Assembly: GCA_003353785.1 (NCBI GenBank) | Contig: PIVX01000002.1 | Location: forward strand, 116,884-180,883 | Reading direction: 5' to 3' | DNA length: 64,000 nt | Source: Gammaproteobacteria bacterium | GTDB taxonomy: Bacteria > Pseudomonadota > Gammaproteobacteria > PIVX01 | Shown: one piece after another, positions 28,593 through 36,911 of the stretch | Layout: each line of letters begins with the position of its first letter | Numbering within the stretch: position 1 is the stretch's first letter | Position numbers and translations under genes: made by a program | Notes under the pieces: model-generated | Seen by the model: only the letters and a program-made list of their open reading frames with translations | Told to the model about the DNA's origin: nothing | The model's database searches: none

Positions 28593-28663
28593 GTTTCAAA
28601 GTATATGTTTTTTAATGAATATATATTAGTTTAAGAAACACCTCTTAAATTAAGATTTCTTGC

Positions 28664-28692
28664 TTGACGTAAAATATATGTTATGAGAGAAT
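28664..28692 (+). promoter_or_regulatory. Possible promoter of the nucleotide carrier gene
   Basis: TTGACG at 28664-28669 is followed after 17 bases by GAGAAT (28687-28692), 21 bases before the ATG. The -35 is good; the -10 matches only four of six positions. Confidence 0.35.
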
Positions 28693-28712
28693 GCTTCTAA
28701 CCGCGAAACTAT

Positions 28713-30218
28713 ATGGCAGAAAAAATTATTAACAGACCAAACTTTATTTGGCCTATTCGTTCAGGAGAGTATAAGAGAGTTTTTCTTATATTTTTAATGT
28801 TTTTTTTAAGTACCTTTGTTTACCATATTTTAAGAAATATGAAAGTTGCCTTAATAGTTACTTTGAAAGGCGCGGGTGCAAATGTTATTCCTTTTTTAAA
28901 AATATTTTGTGTATTACCAAGTGCTATTATTGTAACTTATATTTTCACTCGTCTTGTTACTAAATTTAATAGGGTTCAAGTATTTTACTATATGATGTGT
29001 AGTTTCATATTATATTTTATTTTATTTATATTCGTGCTTTATCCAAATCAAGAAGCATTAGAGTTAGAGAAAGTATCTTATTTTTTAAAACAACATGTAT
29101 TGACGGCACCTGGGTTTGGTGGATTAGTTATTATTATAAAATATTGGAATATGGCACTTTTTTATATAGTTTCAGAGTTATGGAGTACATTCATTTTAAC
29201 GGTTTTACTTTGGGGATTTGTTAATGAAATTACTAAAATGAATGATGCTAAAAGGTTTTATCCGATTTTCAATATGGGTGTTAATGGTTCTGGGATATTC
29301 ATGGGGGTAGTGTCTACTTGGATGGTATCTTTAAATTGTTCTAATATAATGTCATATAGTGATCAAGATATTTGGGTGTTTTATCAATTAGTTCTTGCAG
29401 CCATAATTGGTGCAATAATATTATGTATTTTCTTGTATCTAAATAATTCTGTTATAGAAAATGATAAAAAAACCGCTAATGATACCAGTTTAAAAGAAAG
29501 AACAAAAATTTCATTCAAAGAATGTATTTACTCTTTAACACGTTCTAGATTTTTAATATTTTTAGTTTTTATTGTATTATCTTATAATATTGTGTTTAAT
29601 TTGGCGGATGTTGTTTGGGTGCATCGAGTAAAGCTAGTTTATACTAATAGTAAAGATTATTATAGCTTTATGAATAAGGTAACATTTGCAACAGGCGTTA
29701 TTGCAACATTAATGGATGGTTTAATTACAGGAGTTATTATTCGAAAATATGGTTGGAGATTATCAGCACTGACCACCCCATTGGTTTGGTTTGCTACAGG
29801 GGTATTCTTTTATTCAGGACTTTTATTTGAAGATGTATTAATATCAGATGTTTTTATTACTTTTCTTGGAAATCCGGCTAATTTAATTTTAATTATCGGT
29901 ACTGTGCAAATGATTTTAGGTCGAAGTTTTAAATATACTATTTTCGATGCCACGAAAGAAATGGTGTTTATTCCTCTTACCAAAAAAGAAAAACGTGAAA
30001 GTAAAGCTATAATAGACGGTATTATCACAAGGCTTGGAAAGTCTTTTGGCTCAATGTTCTATATAATAATGCTACTAATTTTAGGAGAAATTTCATTAAT
30101 TATTCCATATGTAGTTGTTTTAATCATAGGATTAGTCTTTTTATGGGGATTTTCTGTGATTAGGTTAAATAAGGTTTTCCATCGTTTATCAGATCCATAT
30201 TCTGACAGGTTTGAATAA
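28713..30218 (+). CDS. ATP/ADP translocase-family nucleotide transporter (NTT)
   Basis: 501 residues with about twelve membrane helices. Family-wide motifs align with rickettsial and chlamydial Tlc proteins: IWPIRSGEYKRV, LKIFCVLPSAII, SELWSTFILTVLLWGFVNEI with DAKRFYPIF, and YTIFDATKEMVFIPL followed by ITRLGKS near the C-terminus. NTT carriers exchange host ATP for bacterial ADP, or import other nucleotides or NAD, and are largely confined to intracellular bacteria and plastids. Which substrate this one carries cannot be told by eye. It is the clearest sign of intracellular life in the window. It sits between a decayed gene and the conserved lepA cluster. Confidence 0.92.
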   Translation: MAEKIINRPNFIWPIRSGEYKRVFLIFLMFFLSTFVYHILRNMKVALIVTLKGAGANVIPFLKIFCVLPSAIIVTYIFTRLVTKFNRVQVFYYMMCSFILYFILFIFVLYPNQEALELEKVSYFLKQHVLTAPGFGGLVIIIKYWNMALFYIVSELWSTFILTVLLWGFVNEITKMNDAKRFYPIFNMGVNGSGIFMGVVSTWMVSLNCSNIMSYSDQDIWVFYQLVLAAIIGAIILCIFLYLNNSVIENDKKTANDTSLKERTKISFKECIYSLTRSRFLIFLVFIVLSYNIVFNLADVVWVHRVKLVYTNSKDYYSFMNKVTFATGVIATLMDGLITGVIIRKYGWRLSALTTPLVWFATGVFFYSGLLFEDVLISDVFITFLGNPANLILIIGTVQMILGRSFKYTIFDATKEMVFIPLTKKEKRESKAIIDGIITRLGKSFGSMFYIIMLLILGEISLIIPYVVVLIIGLVFLWGFSVIRLNKVFHRLSDPYSDRFE

Positions 30219-30375
30219 AATATAGAAATGAATAGATGTACCTATGTGTATTATTTAGAGCTTAAATTAGTGATGAAGAGTAGTATAGGCATTGATTTCT
30301 CATTCTAAAATAAATATTTTTAGCCTCTAGAATAAGTTTCAGGTACAATGCATCATTGAATTATAATGGTATTGT

Positions 30376-32175
30376 ATGGATCTAAAATATATAAGAAATT
30401 TTTCAATAATTGCTCATATTGACCACGGTAAATCTACTTTAGCAGATCGAATTATAGAATATTGCGGAGGGTTAACCAAACGAGAAATGTCTAATCAAGT
30501 ATTAGACAGCATGGATATCGAGCGAGAGCGTGGGATCACCATAAAGGCTCAAAGCGTCACTTTAAAACATATATATGAAGGCCAGGAGTACCAATTTAAT
30601 ATTATTGATACTCCTGGTCATGTAGATTTCTCTTATGAGGTTTCTAGATCTCTTGCCGCATGTGAGGGAGCATTATTATTAGTTGATGCTTCTCAAGGAG
30701 TAGAAGCCCAGACAGTATCTGTTTGCTATTTAGCCATGGAACAGGACGTAAAAATATTGCCAGTTATTAATAAAATAGATTTACCTCAGGCAGATCCTGA
30801 ATTAGTAAAGCAAGAAATAGGGGATATGATCGGTGTAGATGCTACAGATGCTTTAGAAATAAGTGCAAAAACAGGCCGTGGTGTTAAAGCGGTGCTAGAT
30901 TTAGTGATAAAATCCATTTCTTGTCCAGATGGAGAATTGGGAAAACCTTTGCAGGCTTTAATTATTGATTCTTGGTTTGATACTTATTTAGGCGTGATAT
31001 CGCTTGTTAGAGTCATGAATGGTTCTTTAATAAAGGGTAAAAAAATATCTATTATGTCTACCGGGCAAAGTTATAATATTGAACAGCTTGGAAAATTCAC
31101 CCCTAAGAGAACTGAAGTTAATAAATTAACAGTTGGTGAAGTTGGTTATATTATTTCAGGGATTAAAGAAATAGAGGGAGTGCCAGTTGGCGACACTATA
31201 ACCGATATAAAATTACCTTGTGATGCTCCTCTGCCGGGTTTTAGTATGGCTAAGCCACAAGTATATGCTGGTTTATTTCCTATTGAGAGTTCGGATTATG
31301 AGGATTTCCGTGATTCTTTATTAAAATTGAGATTAAATGATGCCGCGTTATTTTATGAACCAGAAGTTTCTAGTGCCCTGGGATTTGGTTTTAGATGTGG
31401 ATTTCTTGGTTTATTACATATGGAAATAGTGCAGGAAAGGCTTGAGAGGGAATATCATTTGGACCTTGTGATCACAGCTCCAACAGTTGTCTATGAAGTA
31501 GAGACTTCAAATGGTGAGATCATGCGAATAGATAACCCTTCTAAATTACCATCTCCAAATAAAATATCTTCTATCAGAGAGCCGATAGTAGAAGCAAACA
31601 TGATCGTGCCAAAGGAATATATAGGAACTATAATGAAATTATGTCTTGATAGGAGAGGTGTTCAGAACAATATTCAGTATTCGGAGAGGCATGTTATAAT
31701 GAGCTTTAATATTCCGATGAGTGAAGTTGTATTTGATTTTTACGATAGATTAAAATCTGCGACTAAGGGCTATGCTTCACTTGAGTACAGTTTTAAGAAA
31801 TACCAGGCTGATAATTTAGTTAAATTAGATATTTTATTAAATGGTGAATCAGTAGATTCACTATCGCTTATTGTTCATAAAGAAAACTCTTATTTTAAAG
31901 GTCGAGAAATGACCGAAAAATTATCAAAAATTATTCCAAGACAAATGTTTGATATTGCAGTTCAAGCAGCGATAGGTAATCACATTATATCTAGACAAAC
32001 AATCAAGGCGTTACGTAAGAATGTTACAGCAAAATGTTATGGTGGAGATGTGAGCAGAAAGAAAAAATTGTTGGAAAAACAGAAAAAGGGTAAAAAACGT
32101 ATGAAGCAAGTAGGTAAAGTTAGTGTTCCTCAAGAAGCATTCATGTCTATTTTAACAATTGATAAAGATTCTTAA
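30376..32175 (+). CDS. lepA: Translation elongation factor 4 (LepA)
   Basis: 599 residues, as in E. coli. The GTPase domain has G1 [10 protein letters not shown]3 DTPGHVDF and G4 NKIDLP. Domain II follows, then the LepA-specific C-terminal domain ([27 protein letters not shown]). LepA is thought to help ribosome assembly or initiation and to back-translocate stalled ribosomes. It begins the lepA-lepB-rnc-era-recO-acpS cluster. Confidence 0.97.
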   Translation: MDLKYIRNFSIIAHIDHGKSTLADRIIEYCGGLTKREMSNQVLDSMDIERERGITIKAQSVTLKHIYEGQEYQFNIIDTPGHVDFSYEVSRSLAACEGALLLVDASQGVEAQTVSVCYLAMEQDVKILPVINKIDLPQADPELVKQEIGDMIGVDATDALEISAKTGRGVKAVLDLVIKSISCPDGELGKPLQALIIDSWFDTYLGVISLVRVMNGSLIKGKKISIMSTGQSYNIEQLGKFTPKRTEVNKLTVGEVGYIISGIKEIEGVPVGDTITDIKLPCDAPLPGFSMAKPQVYAGLFPIESSDYEDFRDSLLKLRLNDAALFYEPEVSSALGFGFRCGFLGLLHMEIVQERLEREYHLDLVITAPTVVYEVETSNGEIMRIDNPSKLPSPNKISSIREPIVEANMIVPKEYIGTIMKLCLDRRGVQNNIQYSERHVIMSFNIPMSEVVFDFYDRLKSATKGYASLEYSFKKYQADNLVKLDILLNGESVDSLSLIVHKENSYFKGREMTEKLSKIIPRQMFDIAVQAAIGNHIISRQTIKALRKNVTAKCYGGDVSRKKKLLEKQKKGKKRMKQVGKVSVPQEAFMSILTIDKDS

Positions 32176-32193
32176 GCCATGTATTTTAGTTAG

Positions 32194-32222
32194 ATATTGC
32201 TCTTTGATATGTTGAGCAGTAT
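32194..32222. promoter_or_regulatory. Stable hairpin just upstream of lepB
   Basis: ATATTGCTC (32194-32202) pairs with GAGCAGTAT (32214-32222), nine pairs with one G-U, around an 11-base loop. It ends ten bases before the lepB ATG and has no U-tract, so it may affect lepB translation or processing rather than terminate transcription. Confidence 0.35.
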
Positions 32223-32231
32223 ACTGTACCT

Positions 32232-33011
32232 ATGGAGATATTTTCTGTCTATTTGAATTTCTTAACGATTCTTACTATTCTGACAGTGGTTTCAGGGGTA
32301 ATTGTTCTATTTGATAGTCTTGCTTTTAAGAAACGGCGTTTAGCTGTTAAAGGTACTAGTGAACCTGTCATTGTAGAATATTCTAGATCTTTTTTCCCTA
32401 TATTTTTATTTGTATTAGTTTTACGTTCATTTTTTTATGAAGGTTATCGTATTCCATCAGGCTCTTTAGAACCTACTTTACAAATAGGAGATATAATTTT
32501 GGTGAATAAGTATTCTTATGGTTTACACCTACCTGTTGGCAATAAAATGGTATTGACAGTTGGTAAGCCTCAAGTAGGTGATATAGTTGTTTTTGAATGG
32601 CCACCGAATAGAAATATTTATATGATTAAAAGGGTTATTGGAGTTCCTGGAGACGTAGTTGAATATAAAAATAATGTTTTATATATAAATGAGCAAGAAG
32701 CTAAACAGCAATTTATTGCTTATAAGCTTGAAAGTAGTGGATATAGTGTTGCACAGAAAAAAGAGGATTTAGTAGGCAAACAACATGATATTTTTATTAG
32801 TGACAAAAGGGTCGCTCGTGATTTTAGAGTTACAGTACCAAAAGGGCATTACTTTATGATGGGTGATAATCGAAGTTTAAGCTCTGATAGTAGATATTGG
32901 GGTTTTATGTCGGAAGATAATATTGTAGGTAAGGCTGTAGCAATCGTTGTAAGTTGGAACAGCGAATTTTTTAATATGCGCTGGGATAGAACATTTAACA
33001 AAATTCAATAG
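32232..33011 (+). CDS. lepB: Signal peptidase I
   Basis: 259 residues with two N-terminal membrane helices (about residues 5-28 and 53-68). The catalytic Ser is S78 in RIPSGSLEPTL and the Lys is K133 in YMIKRVIGVPGD. The box usually reads PSGSMxPT; here Leu replaces Met. A C-terminal GDNRSLSSDSRYWG box is complete. It cleaves signal peptides on the periplasmic side. The protein is shorter than E. coli LepB (324) in the beta-rich domain II. Confidence 0.95.
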   Translation: MEIFSVYLNFLTILTILTVVSGVIVLFDSLAFKKRRLAVKGTSEPVIVEYSRSFFPIFLFVLVLRSFFYEGYRIPSGSLEPTLQIGDIILVNKYSYGLHLPVGNKMVLTVGKPQVGDIVVFEWPPNRNIYMIKRVIGVPGDVVEYKNNVLYINEQEAKQQFIAYKLESSGYSVAQKKEDLVGKQHDIFISDKRVARDFRVTVPKGHYFMMGDNRSLSSDSRYWGFMSEDNIVGKAVAIVVSWNSEFFNMRWDRTFNKIQ

Positions 33012-33016
33012 AGAAT

Positions 33017-33688
33017 ATGAGCAGATATTCGCAATGGTTTTCACTTATTGGTTACGAATTTAAAGATAATGCACTACTTGAACTTGCTTTAACTCATAAG
33101 AGTTATAGTAAGACAAATAACGAAAGGTTAGAATTTTTGGGGGATATAGTTCTTAGCTTTATAATTTCTAATATTTTGTATAAATTACCAAATGATTTTG
33201 ATGAAGGTGAACTTTCTAATTGTCGCGCATATTTAGTTAAAGGGGAAACTCTAAAAGAGTTGGCCAAAGAATTAGAAATAGATAAATATTTGTTCATAGG
33301 GTTTGGTGAAAAGAAAAATAAATTACGATCACAAAATTCAATATATGCAAATGCCATTGAAGCAATAATAGGTGCTATTTATCTAGATAGTGATATTACT
33401 ACCTGTAAGAATGTTGTAATTGGCTGGTATAAAGATAGGATCAATAAAATATGTCCAGAATATTCTAAAGATCCAAAAACTATATTGCAAGAGTACGCAC
33501 AAGCTAAAGCTTATAGTTTACCGAAATACTCTGTTCTGAAAATATATGGAGATGAGCATGAGCAAATTTTTAAAGTCAGTTGTAAGATACAAGAACTAGA
33601 GCAGTACTCAGAAGGTAAGGGGAGGTCAAAAAGAAAGGCTGAGAGAGATGCTGCAAGTAAATTTTTGCAAATAATTAATAATGAATGA
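33017..33688 (+). CDS. rnc: Ribonuclease III
   Basis: 223 residues. It cleaves double-stranded RNA, including rRNA precursors. The signature ERLEFLGD lies at residues 36-43, followed by a second acidic site (NAIEAIIGAIYLDSD). A double-stranded-RNA binding domain closes the protein (DPKTILQEYAQAKAYSLPKY...GRSKRKAERDAASKFL). It starts five bases after lepB and overlaps era by eight bases. Confidence 0.97.
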   Translation: MSRYSQWFSLIGYEFKDNALLELALTHKSYSKTNNERLEFLGDIVLSFIISNILYKLPNDFDEGELSNCRAYLVKGETLKELAKELEIDKYLFIGFGEKKNKLRSQNSIYANAIEAIIGAIYLDSDITTCKNVVIGWYKDRINKICPEYSKDPKTILQEYAQAKAYSLPKYSVLKIYGDEHEQIFKVSCKIQELEQYSEGKGRSKRKAERDAASKFLQIINNE

Positions 33689-34589
33689 TACCAAAAAACC
33701 AATAAAGTCTGGGTATGTTGCTATAGTTGGTTGTCCAAATGTTGGTAAATCTACTCTGCTCAATAGTATTCTTGATAAAAAAATCAGCATTACTTCTGCT
33801 AACTCTCAAACTACAAGAGGGTGTGTAAGTAGTATTTTTTCAGGGGATGATTTTGCTATTAAATTGATAGATACTCCGGGTTATATTGATAAATCTAAAC
33901 ATTTACTAGATCATATATTAAATAAATCAGCTATTGGGTGGATGGATAGTGTTGATCTAGTTTTGTTAGTTATAGATAGTAGAGCTTGGACTACACAAGA
34001 TGAAGCAATATTAAGTCAAATTAGTTTTGAGCAGCCGGTGCTGCTGGTAATGAATAAGGTAGATCTTATTAAAGATAAAGAAAGTTTACTACCAAAAATG
34101 AAAGGTCTTTCTGAGAAGATCCCATGTAGGGAAATAATTCCAGTTTCAGCTGTAAAGGGTATAAATATTGATAAGCTTCGTGTTTCTATGTTGAGTTATT
34201 TATCTACTGATCATCCATTAGAATCTCAGATCCTATTATCAACTCCTGCTGAGGTAATAATATCAGAGAGAATAAGAGAAAAAATATTTAGATATCTTTC
34301 TGCAGAGATCCCAAGAAATTCTGTTGTTGTGGTTAGGAAAATTATTCATAAAAAAAATGTAGATTGTATATATGCAAGTATAATAGTTGGCCACAAAAAT
34401 CATAAGAAAATAGTTATTGGGAAGAATGGTAGTAAACTTAAGGAAATTGGTCGCTCATCACGCATGGAACTAGAGAAGTTATTTAATAAAAAAATATACT
34501 TAGAATTATTTGTTAAAGTTGAAGAAAATTGGGTTAATAAAGATCATTTAATGCAGGAATATCAGATTTTCTATAATCAGCAGTATTAA
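33681..34589 (+). CDS. era: GTPase Era
   Basis: 302 residues. Era binds the 3' end of 16S rRNA and aids 30S maturation. G1 is GCPNVGKST (residues 17-25), G3 DTPGYIDKSKH, G4 NKVDLI. The C-terminal KH domain carries the VGHKNHKKIVIGKNGSKLKE motif. It overlaps rnc, so the two are translationally coupled, the usual arrangement. Confidence 0.97.
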   Translation: MNDTKKPIKSGYVAIVGCPNVGKSTLLNSILDKKISITSANSQTTRGCVSSIFSGDDFAIKLIDTPGYIDKSKHLLDHILNKSAIGWMDSVDLVLLVIDSRAWTTQDEAILSQISFEQPVLLVMNKVDLIKDKESLLPKMKGLSEKIPCREIIPVSAVKGINIDKLRVSMLSYLSTDHPLESQILLSTPAEVIISERIREKIFRYLSAEIPRNSVVVVRKIIHKKNVDCIYASIIVGHKNHKKIVIGKNGSKLKEIGRSSRMELEKLFNKKIYLELFVKVEENWVNKDHLMQEYQIFYNQQY

Positions 34590-34594
34590 TAATA

Positions 34595-35299
34595 ATGCGT
34601 AGACAAATTTTACTACAGCCAGGGTTTATATTACATACTAAAGCATATCGTGATTCTAGTTTTATTCTGACAATCTTTACTAAAGAGTATGGCTTAATAA
34701 AGTTAATGGCTAAAGGTGCAAGGAGAATAAAATCTAAATTAAGATCGCAGTTACAGTTTTTTACTCCTACTAAGATCAGCTATATAGATAAAGAATCACT
34801 AGGATTATTAACTAATATAGAATTATGTGCTAGATTTAATACTTTCTCATCAGAAAAATTAGTATTTGGTTTATATATAAACGAGCTAATGGTGAAACTT
34901 TTACATGAACATGATCCTCATCCAAATTTATTTGATATTTATGAAGATATATTAACTAAAATATTACGTTGTGAGAATATTGAAATAGTTTTGAGAGAGT
35001 TTGAAATTTTATTATTAAAAGAGGTTGGATACGGCATAGATTTTTTTAAAGATTTTAGGTATGGTAATGCCATTGTTACTGACGAAGAGTATTTTTTTGA
35101 TATTGAAAATGGCTTTGAAAAAAAATATTCACCAACAGGAAGTAAAAGAATTTTTTTTGGTAGGGAACTATTGCAAATAGGTTTTATGAGATTAACTGAT
35201 GGTCAAGTTTTAAGAGATGCTAAGTATATATTACGTAAAGTGGTTGATCAAAGACTTGGTAAACAAAAGATAAATAGTCGAAAATTAATAATAATGTGA
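34595..35299 (+). CDS. recO: DNA repair protein RecO
   Basis: 234 residues. RecO helps RecR load RecA at gaps. The N-terminal OB fold has GFILHTKAYRDSSFILTIFTKEYGLIKLMAKGARR. The helical C-terminus lacks an obvious zinc-binding cysteine set, as in E. coli. It starts five bases after era. In E. coli pdxJ comes next; here acpS follows directly. Confidence 0.93.
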   Translation: MRRQILLQPGFILHTKAYRDSSFILTIFTKEYGLIKLMAKGARRIKSKLRSQLQFFTPTKISYIDKESLGLLTNIELCARFNTFSSEKLVFGLYINELMVKLLHEHDPHPNLFDIYEDILTKILRCENIEIVLREFEILLLKEVGYGIDFFKDFRYGNAIVTDEEYFFDIENGFEKKYSPTGSKRIFFGRELLQIGFMRLTDGQVLRDAKYILRKVVDQRLGKQKINSRKLIIM

Positions 35300-35328
35300 C
35301 CAAATTATAATATATTTTTGGAGAAAAT

Positions 35329-35709
35329 ATGATATATGGTATAGGAGTAGATCTAGTTTCTATTAGTAGAGTTGGAAAAATTTATAAAACATTTGGGGAA
35401 AATTTTATAAATAAAATATTAACTATTCAGGAGAAAGATGATTTTAGCAAGAATTTAGATCCAAAAAAATTTTTAGCAAAAAAATTTGCTGCCAAAGAAG
35501 CTTTTGTTAAATCTTTAGGTAAAGGATTTCAAAAAAATATTTTCCCCAGCAATATTGGAACACATAGTAATGAATTTGGTAAGCCAATTTTGCATTATTC
35601 TAAGTTTATAAAAGAAATATTGGAGCGTGAATCTATATCTATGTTAAATGTGAGTATTTCCGATGAGAAGGAGTATGCTATTGCTATGGTAACATTGGAG
35701 TCTTACTAG
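35329..35709 (+). CDS. acpS: Holo-[acyl-carrier-protein] synthase
   Basis: 126 residues. It attaches 4'-phosphopantetheine to the AcpP serine. MIYGIGVDLVSISRV contains the metal-binding Asp, and FLAKKFAAKEAFVKSLGKG carries the catalytic Glu. It lies 29 bases after recO with no pdxJ between, so vitamin B6 synthesis by that route would need pdxJ elsewhere or import. Confidence 0.95.
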   Translation: MIYGIGVDLVSISRVGKIYKTFGENFINKILTIQEKDDFSKNLDPKKFLAKKFAAKEAFVKSLGKGFQKNIFPSNIGTHSNEFGKPILHYSKFIKEILERESISMLNVSISDEKEYAIAMVTLESY

Positions 35710-36044
35710 TTGATATTTTTTTATTTATAGAAATTTACAATAATTTTTAGCTAATAGTTATTAAAGCTTATTTTTAGTTAATTTGTGCTAATTGATTGAA
35801 TAAAATGGTAATTAAAATTAGTTTGGTGTATACATATGTATTGCAAATTCATTTATCATAAATAATAATCAGGTAAAATTAAGGACTTAATTTCTTGCCG
35901 ATGTTTTAGAGCGGTATGCTTATATTTTAGTTAAAAATTAGATTTTTACTAATTTTTGTTCTATAAATTATAAATAGAATAAATTTGTGGCTGAACATGC
36001 TTGTGTATAGGAATGATATTAAGTATCCTTTCTGACATGGGCTA
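35710..36044. other. AT-rich intergenic region before tRNA-Ser
   Basis: 335 bases follow acpS, very rich in A and T, with stops in all frames and no family I recognise. The only signal is a possible tRNA-Ser promoter at its right end. Confidence 0.5.
36001..36029 (+). promoter_or_regulatory. Possible promoter of tRNA-Ser
   Basis: TTGTGT (36001-36006) and TATCCT (36024-36029) are 17 bases apart, 15 bases before the tRNA start. Each matches the sigma-70 consensus at four of six positions. Confidence 0.4.
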
Positions 36045-36135
36045 GGAGAGATGGCTGAGCGGTCGAAAGCGGCGGTCTTGAAAACCGTTGAGGGGCACCC
36101 CCCCTCCCAGGGTTCGAATCCCTGTCTCTCCGCCA
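36045..36135 (+). tRNA. tRNA-Ser (UGA)
   Basis: A long-variable-arm tRNA: acceptor GGAGAGA pairs with TCTCTCC, discriminator G at 36132, and CCA is encoded at 36133-36135. The anticodon loop CTTGAAA gives UGA. The variable arm is GGGGCACCCCCC-rich, and the T-arm is GGGTTCGAATCCC. Confidence 0.97.
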
Positions 36136-36158
36136 CTTGTAACTCATGGAGAATTCTC

Positions 36159-36863
36159 TTGATTAGTATTTTAGTTATTGAAGAGCAAGAGCTTATAAAA
36201 CAAGGATTGGTAAAATTACTAAATGACGCGAACGGTTTAGAAGTTAGCGGGGAATCAGATAGTATAGAAGGTTCGTTGAATATTGCTAGGGACACTAAGC
36301 CTGATGTCGCTTTATTAGATTTAAATATATCTTCTTCTGGTGGATTAGAAACAATCAGAAGAATGGTTAGGGTAAGTCCTGATACTAGAATTGTGGTTCT
36401 TTCAAACGTATATAACCATCCGTTTCCCTATAGGACATTGCAGGCAGGAGCATCTGGGTTTATTACTAAAGATTCTACAGCCACAGATCTGGAGCAGGCA
36501 ATTAAGAAAGTTCATTCTGGACAAAAGTACATTAGCACAGAAGTAGCGCAGCAATTAGCTTTAAAGAGTGTTTCCGATGAACCTGATGATGCTTCCCCAT
36601 TTGATTCTCTATCTGGCAGAGAGCTACAAGTAATGATTATGATAACACATGGACTAAAAGTTCAGGATATTTCTGATAAGTTATATTTGAGTCCTAAAAC
36701 GGTTAATAGCTATAGATATAGGCTATTTAATAAGCTTAAAATCAGAGGAGATGTTGAATTAACACATTTTGCAATAGCACATGGGTTAATTGAGGTGATC
36801 TATCATAGTAGTTTAGGATTAGAGAGCGCTGCCGAAAAAATGGCTGAGGTTTCTCTAGATTAA
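36159..36863 (+). CDS. uvrY: GacA/LetA/UvrY-type response regulator
   Basis: 234 residues. I chose the TTG at 36159 because GGAG (36148-36151) lies seven bases upstream and the protein then matches UvrY from its first residue; a longer frame would run through tRNA-Ser. The receiver domain has the phospho-acceptor D54 (VALLDLN) and K104 (GFITKD), but the usual acidic pair DD is EE (VIEEQ, residues 8-9). The LuxR helix-turn-helix is complete (LSGRELQVMIMITHGLKVQDISDKLYLSPKTVNSYRYRL). In Legionella the orthologue LetA drives RsmY/RsmZ and the switch to transmission. uvrC follows after 48 bases. Confidence 0.92.
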   Translation: MISILVIEEQELIKQGLVKLLNDANGLEVSGESDSIEGSLNIARDTKPDVALLDLNISSSGGLETIRRMVRVSPDTRIVVLSNVYNHPFPYRTLQAGASGFITKDSTATDLEQAIKKVHSGQKYISTEVAQQLALKSVSDEPDDASPFDSLSGRELQVMIMITHGLKVQDISDKLYLSPKTVNSYRYRLFNKLKIRGDVELTHFAIAHGLIEVIYHSSLGLESAAEKMAEVSLD

Positions 36864-36911
36864 CTTGCATATTTTATTGCTTTTTTGGTATGGTATAATT
36901 TGACCAAATAA

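Noticed and set aside
36051..36158. N-terminal extension of the UvrY-like regulator
   Set aside because: The extra frame is the translated tRNA-Ser gene; the TTG at 36159 with a good ribosome site gives the family N-terminus.
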